64,000 bases of DNA from Brienomyrus brachyistius (taxonomy: Eukaryota > Chordata > Actinopteri > Osteoglossiformes > Mormyridae): positions 12,239,249 through 12,303,248 of the forward strand of contig NC_064549.1 in NCBI RefSeq assembly GCF_023856365.1, read 5' to 3'. Under the pieces are notes generated by a model. The model saw nothing but the letters and a program-made list of their open reading frames with translations, ran no database searches and was not told where the DNA came from. Each line of letters starts with the position of its first letter. Position 1 is the stretch's first letter. A program made the translations under genes and the position numbers. Of this stretch, positions 53,743 to 64,000 are shown in pieces.

Positions 53743-55532
53743 AAATTCAGCACCTTTCACGATATACCACAGCATGGCCACGGTCAGAAAATGTGAGCCT
53801 GTCCTCCTCCTGAGTAAAGCAAAGCTCACTACGCTCTGTGAGCACAGGAACGGCCCGGCAATGTTTGGTAAGTTTCTGCATTGTTTGCAAGTACAGAATA
53901 TTATCTGCGCGTAAACTAATTAAGGTAAATATGGAAATTCATACAATATACGCTGCAGAATATGAGCTGAATAAAGCATATTAAAACTGCAAAGAATAAA
54001 AAAAAAAAATTGAACCATTGACCAAATATGGCACCTACAGTTTTTCAAATAGAATTCTAGAACATAATGTTACCGCGACAACTCTGATGTTATCATTCGG
54101 AAGGTATAAACTGAGCTGCAGGCACTAATACGACTTCAAAACAAATCAGACACTGAACAAGACGCATCTCTTAATAAAGTGGTGGTTTCTGGACTTCTTT
54201 AGGCTGCCGGTGGTACCAAAGGACGCTGGGGAAGCTACAAAAGCAAAGGAGGAAAGAAAAAGGAAGGACGAAGTAGGAAAGATGAAGAAATCCTGGCTAA
54301 GGAAGATTTTTCCTATAGGTGATGTGAGGCCGACAAAAACTCACACTGTGAGTTTGGAGATGAAACTCCTCTGCAGGAGTTCGAAAGTGGAAAAGACAGG
54401 AGTGCAGGAGGAGAGCCAGGCAGTGGTGGAGGAGGAAGAGAGCCAGGCAGTGGTGGAAGAGGAAGGGAGCCAGGCAATGGTGGAGGAGTGCAAGGAAATG
54501 AAGGAGAAGTGCAAGGCAATAGTGGAGGAGAGCAAGGCAATGGTGGAGGAGAGCAAGGCAATGGTGGAGGCGAGCAAGGCAATGGTGGAGGAGAGCAAGG
54601 CGATGGTGGAGGAGAGCAAGGCGATGGTGGAGGAGAGCAAGGCAATGGAGGAGGAGGAAGAGAGCCAGGCAATGGTGGAAGAGTGCAAGGAAATGAAGGA
54701 GAAGTGCAAGGCGATGGTGGAGGAGAGCAAGGCGATGGTGGAGGAGAGCAAGGCGATGGTGGAGGCGAGCAAGGCAATGGTGGAGGAGGAAGAGAGCCAG
54801 GCAGTGGTGGAGGAGGAAGGGAGCCAGGCAATGATGGAGGAGGAAGGGAGCCAGGCAATGGTGGAGGAGTGCAAGGAAATGAAGGAGAAGTGCAAGGCAA
54901 TAGTGGAGGAGAGCAAGGCAATGGTGGAGGAGAGGAGTCCAAGGGATTGGTGGAGGAGTGCAAGGGATTGGTGGAGGAGTGCAAGGGATTGGTGGAGGAG
55001 TGCAAGGGATTGGTGGAGGAGTGCAAGGGATTGGTGGAGGAGTACAAGGCAAGATGAGAAAGATAGTAGTGGATGAGAACATATTTAAGTAATACTTATA
55101 GTCTATATGTACATACTTGTAAATAAAAGCATTAAAAACGAAGAAGAGTCAGGTGTTTTCAATTGAATGTGAGTAGGTGATGTTAAATGTCAGAAATATT
55201 CCAAATGTCTATTACACGTGTTGCCTATAGGGGGCCATATGGTTTGGGTGATAGGGGTTGCCTTTAAACTTCAATAGAATGAAAATACATTACATGTATT
55301 TATGTTGTATTTTTAATTACGTTTAAGGAATAAAACATAACGGGATGAATGTAAGATACACGTCCAGCGGGGACCCGTCCGGCCGGATCCATGTGTTGTT
55401 AGGAGTAGGCACAAGCGCCATGGCATATTTTAAAAGAAAGCACCAAAATCTTTAAGAAAAACTTTAGCGTCGTTTTAAAAGAAAAGCAGGCGGAATTCAA
55501 ACAAACATGCCCGAAAGAGCAAATGCTGAGTT
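53743..55532 (+). repeat. Cassette D', unit 2
   Basis: Same block, 69 bases shorter than in unit 1 through loss of coding repeats. TATA box at 54115 and AATAAA at 55122. Confidence 0.7.
54282..55076 (+). CDS. Repeat protein of cassette D', about 264 aa, unit 2
   Basis: Same unique parts and the same R/W-rich ending as at 19870-20733. The array lost 69 bases (23 residues), again a multiple of three, with a different order of MVEESKA and EEEESQAM blocks. Confidence 0.35.
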   Translation: MKKSWLRKIFPIGDVRPTKTHTVSLEMKLLCRSSKVEKTGVQEESQAVVEEEESQAVVEEEGSQAMVEECKEMKEKCKAIVEESKAMVEESKAMVEASKAMVEESKAMVEESKAMVEESKAMEEEEESQAMVEECKEMKEKCKAMVEESKAMVEESKAMVEASKAMVEEEESQAVVEEEGSQAMMEEEGSQAMVEECKEMKEKCKAIVEESKAMVEERSPRDWWRSARDWWRSARDWWRSARDWWRSARDWWRSTRQDEKDSSG

Positions 55533-55981
55533 TAAATAGTTTGAAAAAACTGTTGAAGTTGATGTGTATTTCGATATATTTTTGATGTTATCAAACTCTG
55601 TGAGTTTACTTTTATCATTCACCTCAATGTAAACTAATTTACACTTTTCTCTGACTAAAAACATTTGCATTGTTGAAGCTGTGTAATTAATAATTGCATT
55701 AGTGCTATTTCATACCAGTCAGTGGTGATCTGTCCTTGTTATCTTGAGTTACTGTGGACTTTTTATTTGAAATGTAATATTTTAAAAAGTGGTAATAGTT
55801 TTAATGATTTAGCATTAACCATTATTCACAAGAGGTAGGTTGCTAAGCAATTAACTCTTATGCAACGATGGCGTGTTTGTAACATATGTTTTTTGGCGTG
55901 GGTAGAAATAGGAGTAAATTTTCCTTGACAGATTGCTAATAAAAATAATGTACACGTTATACACTGTTTTTTCTTTTACAG

Positions 55982-56702
55982 CTGTCCAGAAAACTTGAGG
56001 AGAACTACCCTAAAATGGCCGAATTGAAAGGGTCATGGATGTTCATACAGGATTTGGAAGATGAGGGTAAATGATTTCTATACATTAATGTCATACAACA
56101 GTAGAGAATGCTAACTTTTCTGATGGCATTTCTGTTGCATGATTCACTTTGGAAAACATACAAATGAAATGTATTTGAAAGCATTTATATTTCTTTAAAA
56201 TTTTTGCAATCATATCACTTCATGATTGGACAGCAAACAAAGAGAATTGTAAAATCTTATTGACAAGTGACAATGCTTTTAATCATCCTTTAAAATAAAC
56301 TTTGCTAACAATGATTTTTTAAAATTACTTTTGTCAGAAGAAGAGGGTAAAAATAACAGAGAAGACATGCCTGAAGAGATCAAGAGTGAGGATGAAGATG
56401 TCATCAAGGCAGAAAGACATACCAACAACATGAACATTACTGTAGGCAAGTTCTGCCAGTGGCTGACAGGACAGGATCATATCCCACTAAGTCATTCAGA
56501 TAGGGAAGGTTTCAGAATTGTCATAGAATTTTACCATGACTGCCAGGTGCATTATGGGACACATCACAGCATATGCTATCCTGTAGTTAATGCATATTCA
56601 TGCTCAGTCACATTCCCAATAACACACCTGAGTACATACATAGAATTCAAAAATATTATCTCAAAGGCGATTGTCCATGGCTATGAATTTGGCCGCTGTT
56701 AG
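55982..56702 (+). pseudogene. HECT-type gene remnant, unit 2
   Basis: Same two exons (55982-56066 and 56338-56702) in the same phases, with one residue change near the end (SKAIVH in place of SQAIVH). Confidence 0.55.
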
Positions 56703-57256
56703 GAACTGAATGTTCCGGCTCACTTTTTGTCTTATTGGTCAGGTCTATTCTAAAGACATTACACTTGACAAGTACAAAGATTTACAAATGAAGCTGAAAT
56801 TGATTGCAAAATTAGAGCATAATATTAAGTACAGGATGTACGATGTCATAAACAAAACCTTGGAGTTTTTAGTAGCACTTTATTATGGTTAAGCAGTATA
56901 TACAGTTTCAATGCATTTTCAGTAATTTTTCTGTTGTTTTTCATGTACACTTTTTCTGTAAGGATTCTGAAGCATTTTGAGGATTTCAGTCTATCAGAAT
57001 AATTGTGCCATGAAATAAAAATGTAAAACAAAGGATGTGTACAATAATTCAAACAGGACAACATGTTCAAAGACAGAAGTTAACAGACTTCGTCTGATAA
57101 GACAAAATTCCTTAGCGTGTGAATGAGTTAGAGATGACCTGAACGGAGCAGTGTGTGTTTGTGAGGAGTCCAATGGGAGTGAACTGAGCAGGTTTTTAAG
57201 TTTGTGCCTGCAGTCGTTTTATATGCTCATAGCAAACAGTGTATAGCTGTTCAGAT

Positions 57257-58083
57257 TAGATGATCAGTTTAGATGATCGGTTGTCATTTTCCTCACATAT
57301 CGCCAGTCTTTCTCGCTCTTGTCGGTTTCTCCTCTTTAACATCAGGAGGATACGTCCATTTCTTTCCACTCAGGCTACCCAGATACTCGTCCAGTCCATC
57401 GACATCTCACGCCTTGACTACTGCAACTCGCTTCTAGCGGGTTTACCACTGAGTGCCATCCGTCCCCTCCAACTGATTCAGAATGCAGCTGCTCGTCTTG
57501 TTTTCAACCTTCCCAAGTTCTCCCACACCACTCTAACCCTAACCCTCCCTCCACTGGCTTCCTGTAGCTGCCCGCATCATATTCAAAACACTGATGCTCG
57601 CATACAAAGCCAAAAATTCTCTGGCACCATCCTACCTAAAGGACCTCATCACACCCCGCACTGCACCACGATTTCTCCGATCCTCCAGCACTGCCCGACT
57701 GGTCCCACCTCCCCTCAAGGCACAAGGACGACACACATCGGCTCTTGTCTGTCCTGGCACCTAATTGGTGGAATGAACTCCCCCTAGATGTCCGAACAGC
57801 TGAATCCTTGAATGTCTTCAAGCGACGACTCAAAACATTCCTTTTTCAGAAATACCTGACGTAGAACTTCTGTATTCTTACTTGGCTCTTTTTCTGGTGT
57901 GTGTTTTTTTTAAAAAAATAAATAAATAAAAAATTCTGCACTACTCAACGTCGTTTTCAGAGAGATGGTATTCGTAGCTTGGGACCTTATTGAGCTAGCA
58001 TCGGAAATTCATCGCAGAGTCTCAAAGCACTTATGTAAGTCGCTCTGGCTAAGGGTGTCTGCCAAATACTGTAAATGTAAATG
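57257..58083 (+). mobile_element. L2-type LINE, 5'-truncated, unit 2
   Basis: Same insertion. Small differences include SIDISRLDYCN in place of SLDISRLEYCN and a shorter T-run. Confidence 0.85.
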
Positions 58084-61000
58084 TTCATCAGTAATGTTTC
58101 GGTCAGTAGGATCAACCAAAGTTTGAACTTCATTCATCTCCTCAGTCAGAGGGCACTCATATTCAGGCACTACAACGCCAGTTTCTGAGTCAAGGCCATC
58201 ATAGTCAATAACAGTCTCCCAGTCGATGTCTGGCTCTTGTAGGTTCTATAAATTTAACAGAAGACATAACGAATCATAGCTTTCATGTGGTAACAATACT
58301 GGATATTTCAGTTTACTCACAAGATCAACAATTATATGGTTATTACATGTACATTTAAGGTAACTCGTCATGGAGCATTGCTTATGAAACACACATTTAG
58401 TCTGTGTACTTTGATATTTTGTATTTGGAAGCAACCACACCAGAAAAAACACTTACTGCAAGGTTCTCAGAATGGACATTAGTGTTTAGCATTTGTGCAA
58501 TCTCCCAGATCTGTGCTGGACTCCAGTTTCCCTCAGTACGTAGTGAATGGTGGTTCCAGCCTTCAGTGAATATTTCCAAGTTATCAGTCAGCATTTAAAT
58601 AACCTTACAAACCTGATTCCATACAGATACAGTATATTGGAATAAATAAAATGAAATGAAAAAAAGTATCAGGGATACACTATGGAAGTAAAGAAATATG
58701 AATCATACCTTTGGTTGTGCACACTTTTTCCTGAGATGAAGCTGTTCTGATCATTGCCACGGACAGTGAACATAAACCGGGCGATGTCCACATTCTCCAC
58801 TCCCTGGTCAGCTCTTACCCTGAAATCACGGGCTCTGTAACCTCTTAGATACATCAACACTACCCTCAAAGAAGTTATATTGTATGTAAGTCGCTCTGGC
58901 TAAGGGCGTCTGCCAAATCCTGTAAATGTAAATGTAAATGTATATTAGTGTTGGTAAATGTGATCAAAATTCTTGCGTTAAACTTAAGCAAACAAATGCA
59001 ATAGCCATTCAAGTCCCCTGACCCAGTCACAACTAAAAATGTGGGGTGCAACAAGCAAGGACTATGAGTTTCTGTAAGGTGGAATGGTGTAAAATATGTT
59101 CCCATATTGCTATTGTCCTGGCAAAGGGAAGGTATATGAAGTAATGGATGTAGAGTTGCCAATATTTCTAAAAAGTTTTTCAATAAATTTATCTTTGATG
59201 GCATTTTGCTTTGAGGAAACTGAACAGGTAAATGGCAGATTTATGTACTTTTGTATTTTCAAGCTGGAATAGAGCAAATAGATTTTTTCCCCCAGCCTAC
59301 TTATCTACATTGCCAAGACTTTTAGAGGACTTTTAGAAGAGCTGTGTACAATCTAAAGCACACTACCTTGAGGGTAAGCCATGTCGCTGCGTTGCATCCA
59401 GGAAGAACTGAAATGCAGTTGATGCACAGGTGTTTGTGGCCACATTCAAGTACAATATCTACAAAAGTAAAGTTTAAAGCAATTAAAAGGCATCAAAGGT
59501 GTATGTGTGTAACAAGAGAACAGTGGTCAAAGAAAGAGGGTAGCTGGTTGATTATTTGTATGTTATTGCTAAATTTGCCCTCCTTTTCAGTCCTTTGACA
59601 TAATTAGCCTCTGCCTCCTCATGTTGTGCAGCCCTCTACTGTTGCTTTCCTGTTAGCTTGGGGCATAACAACATGAAAATGTCCAGTTAAAGTACAGAAA
59701 GACAAAATGTACTACAAAGTTATTAGTGGGCTGAAATTGATGATTATTACTAAAGCTTCTAAATGTTTTTACAGAGTACACAACGTTTATATAGCCAGTG
59801 CACAGCATGTGAAATTACTAAGATATTACTAAGTCAGGTACCTTTCTTGAAAAACCATCCACTCCTCCAAATATCACAATGTTGTATCTGTGAAGCAATA
59901 ATAGACCGGGAGCCCAGAGGGGTCAGCCTAGCTGAAAAGCGAACCAATTTCCCTTAGTGTAATTTTGCTGGGGGCATATGACAGTTCATCAGAATGGATG
60001 TCTGCCGGGTCCGTGGTGGTGGGTGTGGCTGTGAGGGGTGTGGAAATTAATTCAAATTATTGAGCTAGGTCAGCTCAAAAATGTACTTCTTGAAAATGGT
60101 GCTTCAATGTACCTTATACAATCAGGACTTATAAACAGGCACCGCCAGACATTTTTAGTGGTGGGGTACCCTTGGCAGAGTTATGTAACTACCCTGCAAA
60201 GATTGAGCTAGATCAGCTGATATCCGAACCAAATGAAACTAGTTGGAACTTGTTCAGTATCAACCCAGGTATCATGAATGAACATTGCCAGACAGTTTCT
60301 GTGGTGGGTTACCCCTGCCAGACATGCCCAAAAAGACCACACCCAAAACTGAGCTAAATCAGCTTACATCCGAACTGAATGAAACTAGCTGGAATTTGTT
60401 CAGTATCAGCCTAGGTATCATGAATGAACATTGCCAGACAGTTTCTGTGGTGGGTTACCCCTGCCAGACATGCCCAAAAAGACCACACCCAAAACTGAGC
60501 TAAATCAGCTTACATCCGAACTGAATGAAACTAGCTGGAATTTGTTCAGTATCAGCCTAGGTATCATGAATGAACATTGCTAGACAGTTCCTGTGGTGGG
60601 TTACCCCTGCCAGACATGCCCAAAAAGACCACACCCAAAACTGAGCTAAATCAGCTTACATCCGAACTGAATAAAACTAGCTGGAATTTGTTCAGTATCA
60701 GCCTAGGTATCATGAATGAACATTGCCAGACAGTTCCTGTGGTGGGTTACCCTGACAGACACACCAAAATTTGAGCTAGATCAGCTGATATAGATATCCG
60801 AACTGAATGAAACTAGCCCGCCCCCTCATCAGGATCTTAACGGGTAAACACAATCATATGGGTTAACAGCTAGGTTAGACAAGTGTACTCTGCTTCCTGT
60901 TAAGTATGAGGATTTGTTAAATTTCAATCCCTTTTTACAAGAAATCACTTAGCTATTTCCAAAATAAGGCCATAGAATGACCCCTATTCCTATGTCCCTG

Positions 61001-62757
61001 CAGGAAGTAGAAACATGTATCATGATGCTATCCCTTGACCTTCCCAAAGCTTCGCTTTTCAGCTAGGCTGACCTCTCTGGGCTCCCGGTCTATAAAGTAT
61101 AAAATATTATTTATATTTTAAATGAAATGAAATCACAGCCAATGTCTAGATGCATTTAAAGGGGTTAGAGAGGAATCCCCTTTGAGAACTTTCTAAAGGT
61201 TTCTTGTCTTTCTTTTGCCTTGATAGATTTTTTCTTGTATATTTTTTTAAATAAAAACTTTCACTTCAAAAATTTACTGTGAACATATGCAATCATCATT
61301 GTGCGTGTTAAGTAATCCTTCTGATATGTTGTGCACAGCTAACAAAAAAGAGAAAAATGCAAAACCAAAGGAAGGCTTTCTTTTCTCTTAAAAGTATTTT
61401 TTCTAAACCAACTGAGAGTCAGTTAGAGGGGTGTTCATTATCAGTATTGTTGCTGGCATTTCTGAAAATGTGCCAATTTTAGTCAAGTGGCTACTTTTAA
61501 AATGCAGTCCCTGGCCAAGATGAAGAAAGCCATTAAGTCGGGTTAAAAAAGTTCATGAAGACTACATGATAATATTAAGCAATGACATAACAAAACATTT
61601 AACATGCAAAATACACAGGAAATATACACTGCAACAGGCTAGGATAGACAAATAACCAAATACACTAGCAAGCCTGAGCACTTTAGACCCCAGATTAGAA
61701 ACTGTTGGTGAATGAGCATATATTTTTTTCCAAGTTTTGTTTACTTTGCTGAAAGCAATTTAGGGGCTTTCAATTTCTCACAAATAAAAAAAAAAAAAAA
61801 AAAACGATTTTCCCACTATAGCCAGATCCAGTTTCTGTGTGATCTGGGAGGGGGGGGGGTTGACGATTTGTAGTAATAACTATTTCCTGCTGAAAAACAC
61901 TGGTAAACTATCTACATGTCACTGAATATCTCTGAGTCCCAAGACCGCCAAAACACATAGATACAAGTTGCCAGTGTTGATCGGCAGGAAATCTTCTCCA
62001 AAGCCCCACCACCACCTCACACCAATCCACCCAGGGCTGTAGATGAACAAACTTCAAATAAATTTGATGTTAATACAAACCGCATCAACTTGTGGTTTGT
62101 GTCCACATGTACCAGAGACAAGGGCCCTGGTTCAGAGTACATTCTGGGTACAACACAGCCAAGACTTGACAACCTTGATATGATGCCCATGGAATCAACC
62201 CTATGCATGGAGGCTGCAACTCTTCTCCACCGAACCCTGTAGCCCACTGACTGCAGCCTCCCTCTGACCTTTCTGTAGCCTGCATTTGGTAGATCATTCT
62301 TGACAGAAGAAACCAAATTGTCAAGTTCCTCATCACTGATGGAATTATATGTGTCCCTAACACAGAGCTCATACTCTTTCATTCTTCTTAATATTGTTCT
62401 TCTTGAAACACCCATCAGTGTGGCTATGCAAGGCACAGGAAGTTGAGTAGGGAACATTTCTTTCAAACGTTGTTCTTCAATCAAAATCTTGGGTCGTCCA
62501 TTGGTGGCAGTGACTTCCTGTGTGACACATGGGGCCGGACATTCCAGATATGCCCTCGCAAGGTCAAAGAGCTCCTGCAAAGCCAGGGTGATAGCAGGAG
62601 GTACTTCAATGTGATTAGACGGGGCCTGCAGAAGATACAGCTCCTGATGACAAAGGAACTCCAGGTAATCCAAATTTAGTGGAGTCGCGCTGAATCCCAT
62701 TTCTATTTTATGCAGAAGACTTTTGAGAAGGTGGTATCTGAGCTGTTTACAGAACAA
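58084..62757 (-). pseudogene. IS3-like integrase gene, unit 2
   Basis: Exons at 62757-62081, 58819-58709, about 58594-58457 and about 58245-58084 match unit 1. The N-terminus reads MFCKQL in place of MFCEQL. The L2 insertion and the missing exons are the same. Confidence 0.75.
59902..61092. mobile_element. Harbinger-like element with 146-bp repeats, unit 2
   Basis: Same ends and the same TAA flanks. The same number of 146-bp units as in unit 1, so this array has been stable while the other arrays changed. Confidence 0.7.
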
Positions 62758-63155
62758 ATTATAGTTAATGAGGTGTCAAGATCTTGTCTCTGATCCACAC
62801 ACTAGGCCTACCATTCAAAAGTATTAATTGTGAAAATGAAATGTTTTTGTTTTGTGAGGTGCTTGTTCATGTATGATGATGTAGTGGCTGCTCTGTTTGA
62901 CCGTGGTAAACCTTTTCACAAACAATATAAGTGAAGAAGTATGACATTAGATCTAAGGACCAGAGTCAAATAAAGTTAAATAAAATCCATCAAAAACACT
63001 TACTCAGTGGAGATTCCAATATAGCAGGCAGACAACTTTATAGCTTTAATAATGAGTGTATTTAGCAGCTACAAGGACACGAGCGCATAGAGAGGATGGG
63101 TCACATCCATTATTCTCTGTTAGACCCGGCGGCCTACAACTGATACTGTATACGG

Positions 63156-63794
63156 ATGAAAGATAACTGTTTAACCCTCTGTTTAACACGTTATACGTAC
63201 AGTAAGCACATGAGAGAGTGCAGTGAAATTGAGAGGGCTTCTGATTTTTTAAGAAATCGTTTGAAAACCACATATGGAGTTAACAGGAAAAACAAATTGG
63301 TAGACTTTCCATCATTTCACCTAATCAAACTAACTCCTCGGGATATAATTCTAGATATAGTTCTAGCGGGAGTAGCACCACTAGAAATAAAAAATGCGTT
63401 GAAACATCTTGTGCTGTCAGGGCAGCTTGACCTTGACACATTCAATAGTGCATCACTAGGATACTCATATGCAGATGATGTCCAAGACAAGCCAAGTCCT
63501 ATTACTGTCACAACGTTGTTATCAAATGACAACAAATTGAAGCAATCTTCTGGTCAGATGTTTGTGCTCCTCAAGATTTTACCATTTATATTAGACAGTT
63601 GTAAAAGAAATGCATACATTCAAGCCCTTACTGAATTAATACAGATAGTGCAGATCCTGTTCGCACCAGTAATTTCTCTTGCAACTATATCTCAAGTCCC
63701 TCATCAAAAATCACTTAGCTTTAGCGTAGAGGGGATGGGTTTTCAGCACTTGAGCGCACACACGCGCGTGGTTCGACTTTTGGCACTAATTTAA
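63156..63794 (+). pseudogene. Fragment of a fish transposon-type ORF, unit 2
   Basis: Protein sequence identical to that at 28812-29450. It ends in the right inverted repeat in the same way. Confidence 0.5.
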
Positions 63795-63948
63795 CGCCGA
63801 GCGAGTCCTGTGCAATCGCGATTGCGTAGTGAGCATGGATTTTCTGCTCGCGAGCGTGGTTTTCATGCGCGCGACTTTTGGCACTAATTTAATGCCATAC
63901 GGTCGTAGGTCTGATTCGTAGTTCCTAGGAAGCTGACAAGAACCTCGA

Positions 63949-64000
63949 ATGTATGGCTTGATGCAGAGGTCAGTGTCTTATCTTCTCAACCAAACCCAAT
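63949..64000 (+). pseudogene. Kinesin motor exon fragment, unit 2, cut by window end
   Basis: Same start (TGTATGGCTTGATGCAGAGG) as at 29605. One base differs (GTCAGTGTC in place of GTCGGTGTC), giving the same residue. The rest lies beyond the window. Confidence 0.6.

Larger units (their letters stand above)
44750..63901. mobile_element. C element, unit 2
   Basis: Same boundaries: left inverted repeat at 44750-44856 and right at 63794-63901. It is about 130 bases shorter overall, mostly through shorter coding repeats in the two cassettes. Confidence 0.65.
34454..64000 (+). repeat. Tandem duplication unit 2 (truncated by window end)
   Basis: Second copy of the unit, ending at the equivalent of position 29656, so its B' part is not seen. 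It is almost identical to unit 1 outside repeat tracts. Exceptions are the diverged stretch at about 40545-41310, a C-run frameshift in the Tc1 transposase, and shorter coding repeats near 49.3 and 54.6 kb. Confidence 0.97.

Noticed and set aside
1..64000. CRISPR-like array
   Set aside because: The tandem repeats (12, 47 and 146 bp) have no unique spacers of constant length, and the DNA is eukaryotic.

Overview
This is vertebrate nuclear DNA, almost certainly from a teleost fish. It has short exons with GT/AG junctions, a Tc1-type DD34E transposon, an L2-type LINE with the fish-style 3' tail, an integrase/HECT gene pair of a kind common in fish genomes, a relic that looks like vitronectin, and abundant simple repeats. 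No bacterial operon, CRISPR array, rRNA or convincing tRNA was seen. All calls come from reading the sequence; no database search was run.

Layout. The window is a tandem direct duplication with a period of about 34.4 kb. Position 1 corresponds to 34454, and 29656 corresponds to 64000, so about 1.86 units are present. Each unit reads A - B - C - B'. A (1-6.17 kb; 34.45-40.62 kb) holds low-copy sequence, a 47-bp minisatellite, a signal-peptide exon, a broken vitronectin-like gene and a Tc1 relic. B (6.17-10.27; 40.62-44.75) and B' (29.86-34.29) are diverged copies of one another. Each carries a small two-exon minus-strand gene whose differences are mostly synonymous. C (10.27-29.56; 44.75-63.90) is about 19.3 kb and is bounded by near-perfect inverted repeats of about 105 bp, so it looks like a very large or composite DNA transposon.

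Inside C, in order: a Tc1 element within a TA-rich microsatellite; two direct copies of a compact cassette (TATA box, repeat-rich ORF, AATAAA) about 5.1 kb apart; a long inverted repeat; a CRE-type palindrome beside a CCAAT box; a remnant HECT-type gene (+); an L2 fragment that interrupts a multi-exon IS3-like integrase gene (-); a 1.19-kb Harbinger-like element with internal 146-bp repeats; and a truncated transposon-type ORF (+) that runs into the right inverted repeat. A kinesin-motor exon fragment lies just outside C.

The two units differ mainly in repeat length (TG, CA, TA, the coding repeats), in single bases, in a C-run frameshift and a 16-base indel in the Tc1 element, and in one unusually diverged stretch of B near 40.55-41.3 kb. 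A false duplication of two haplotypes in an assembly could produce the same picture and must be excluded before biology is read into the array.

Most of the protein-like content is decayed. The best candidates for something undescribed are the B/B' small gene, the repeat-protein cassettes and the 19.3-kb inverted-repeat element that carries them.
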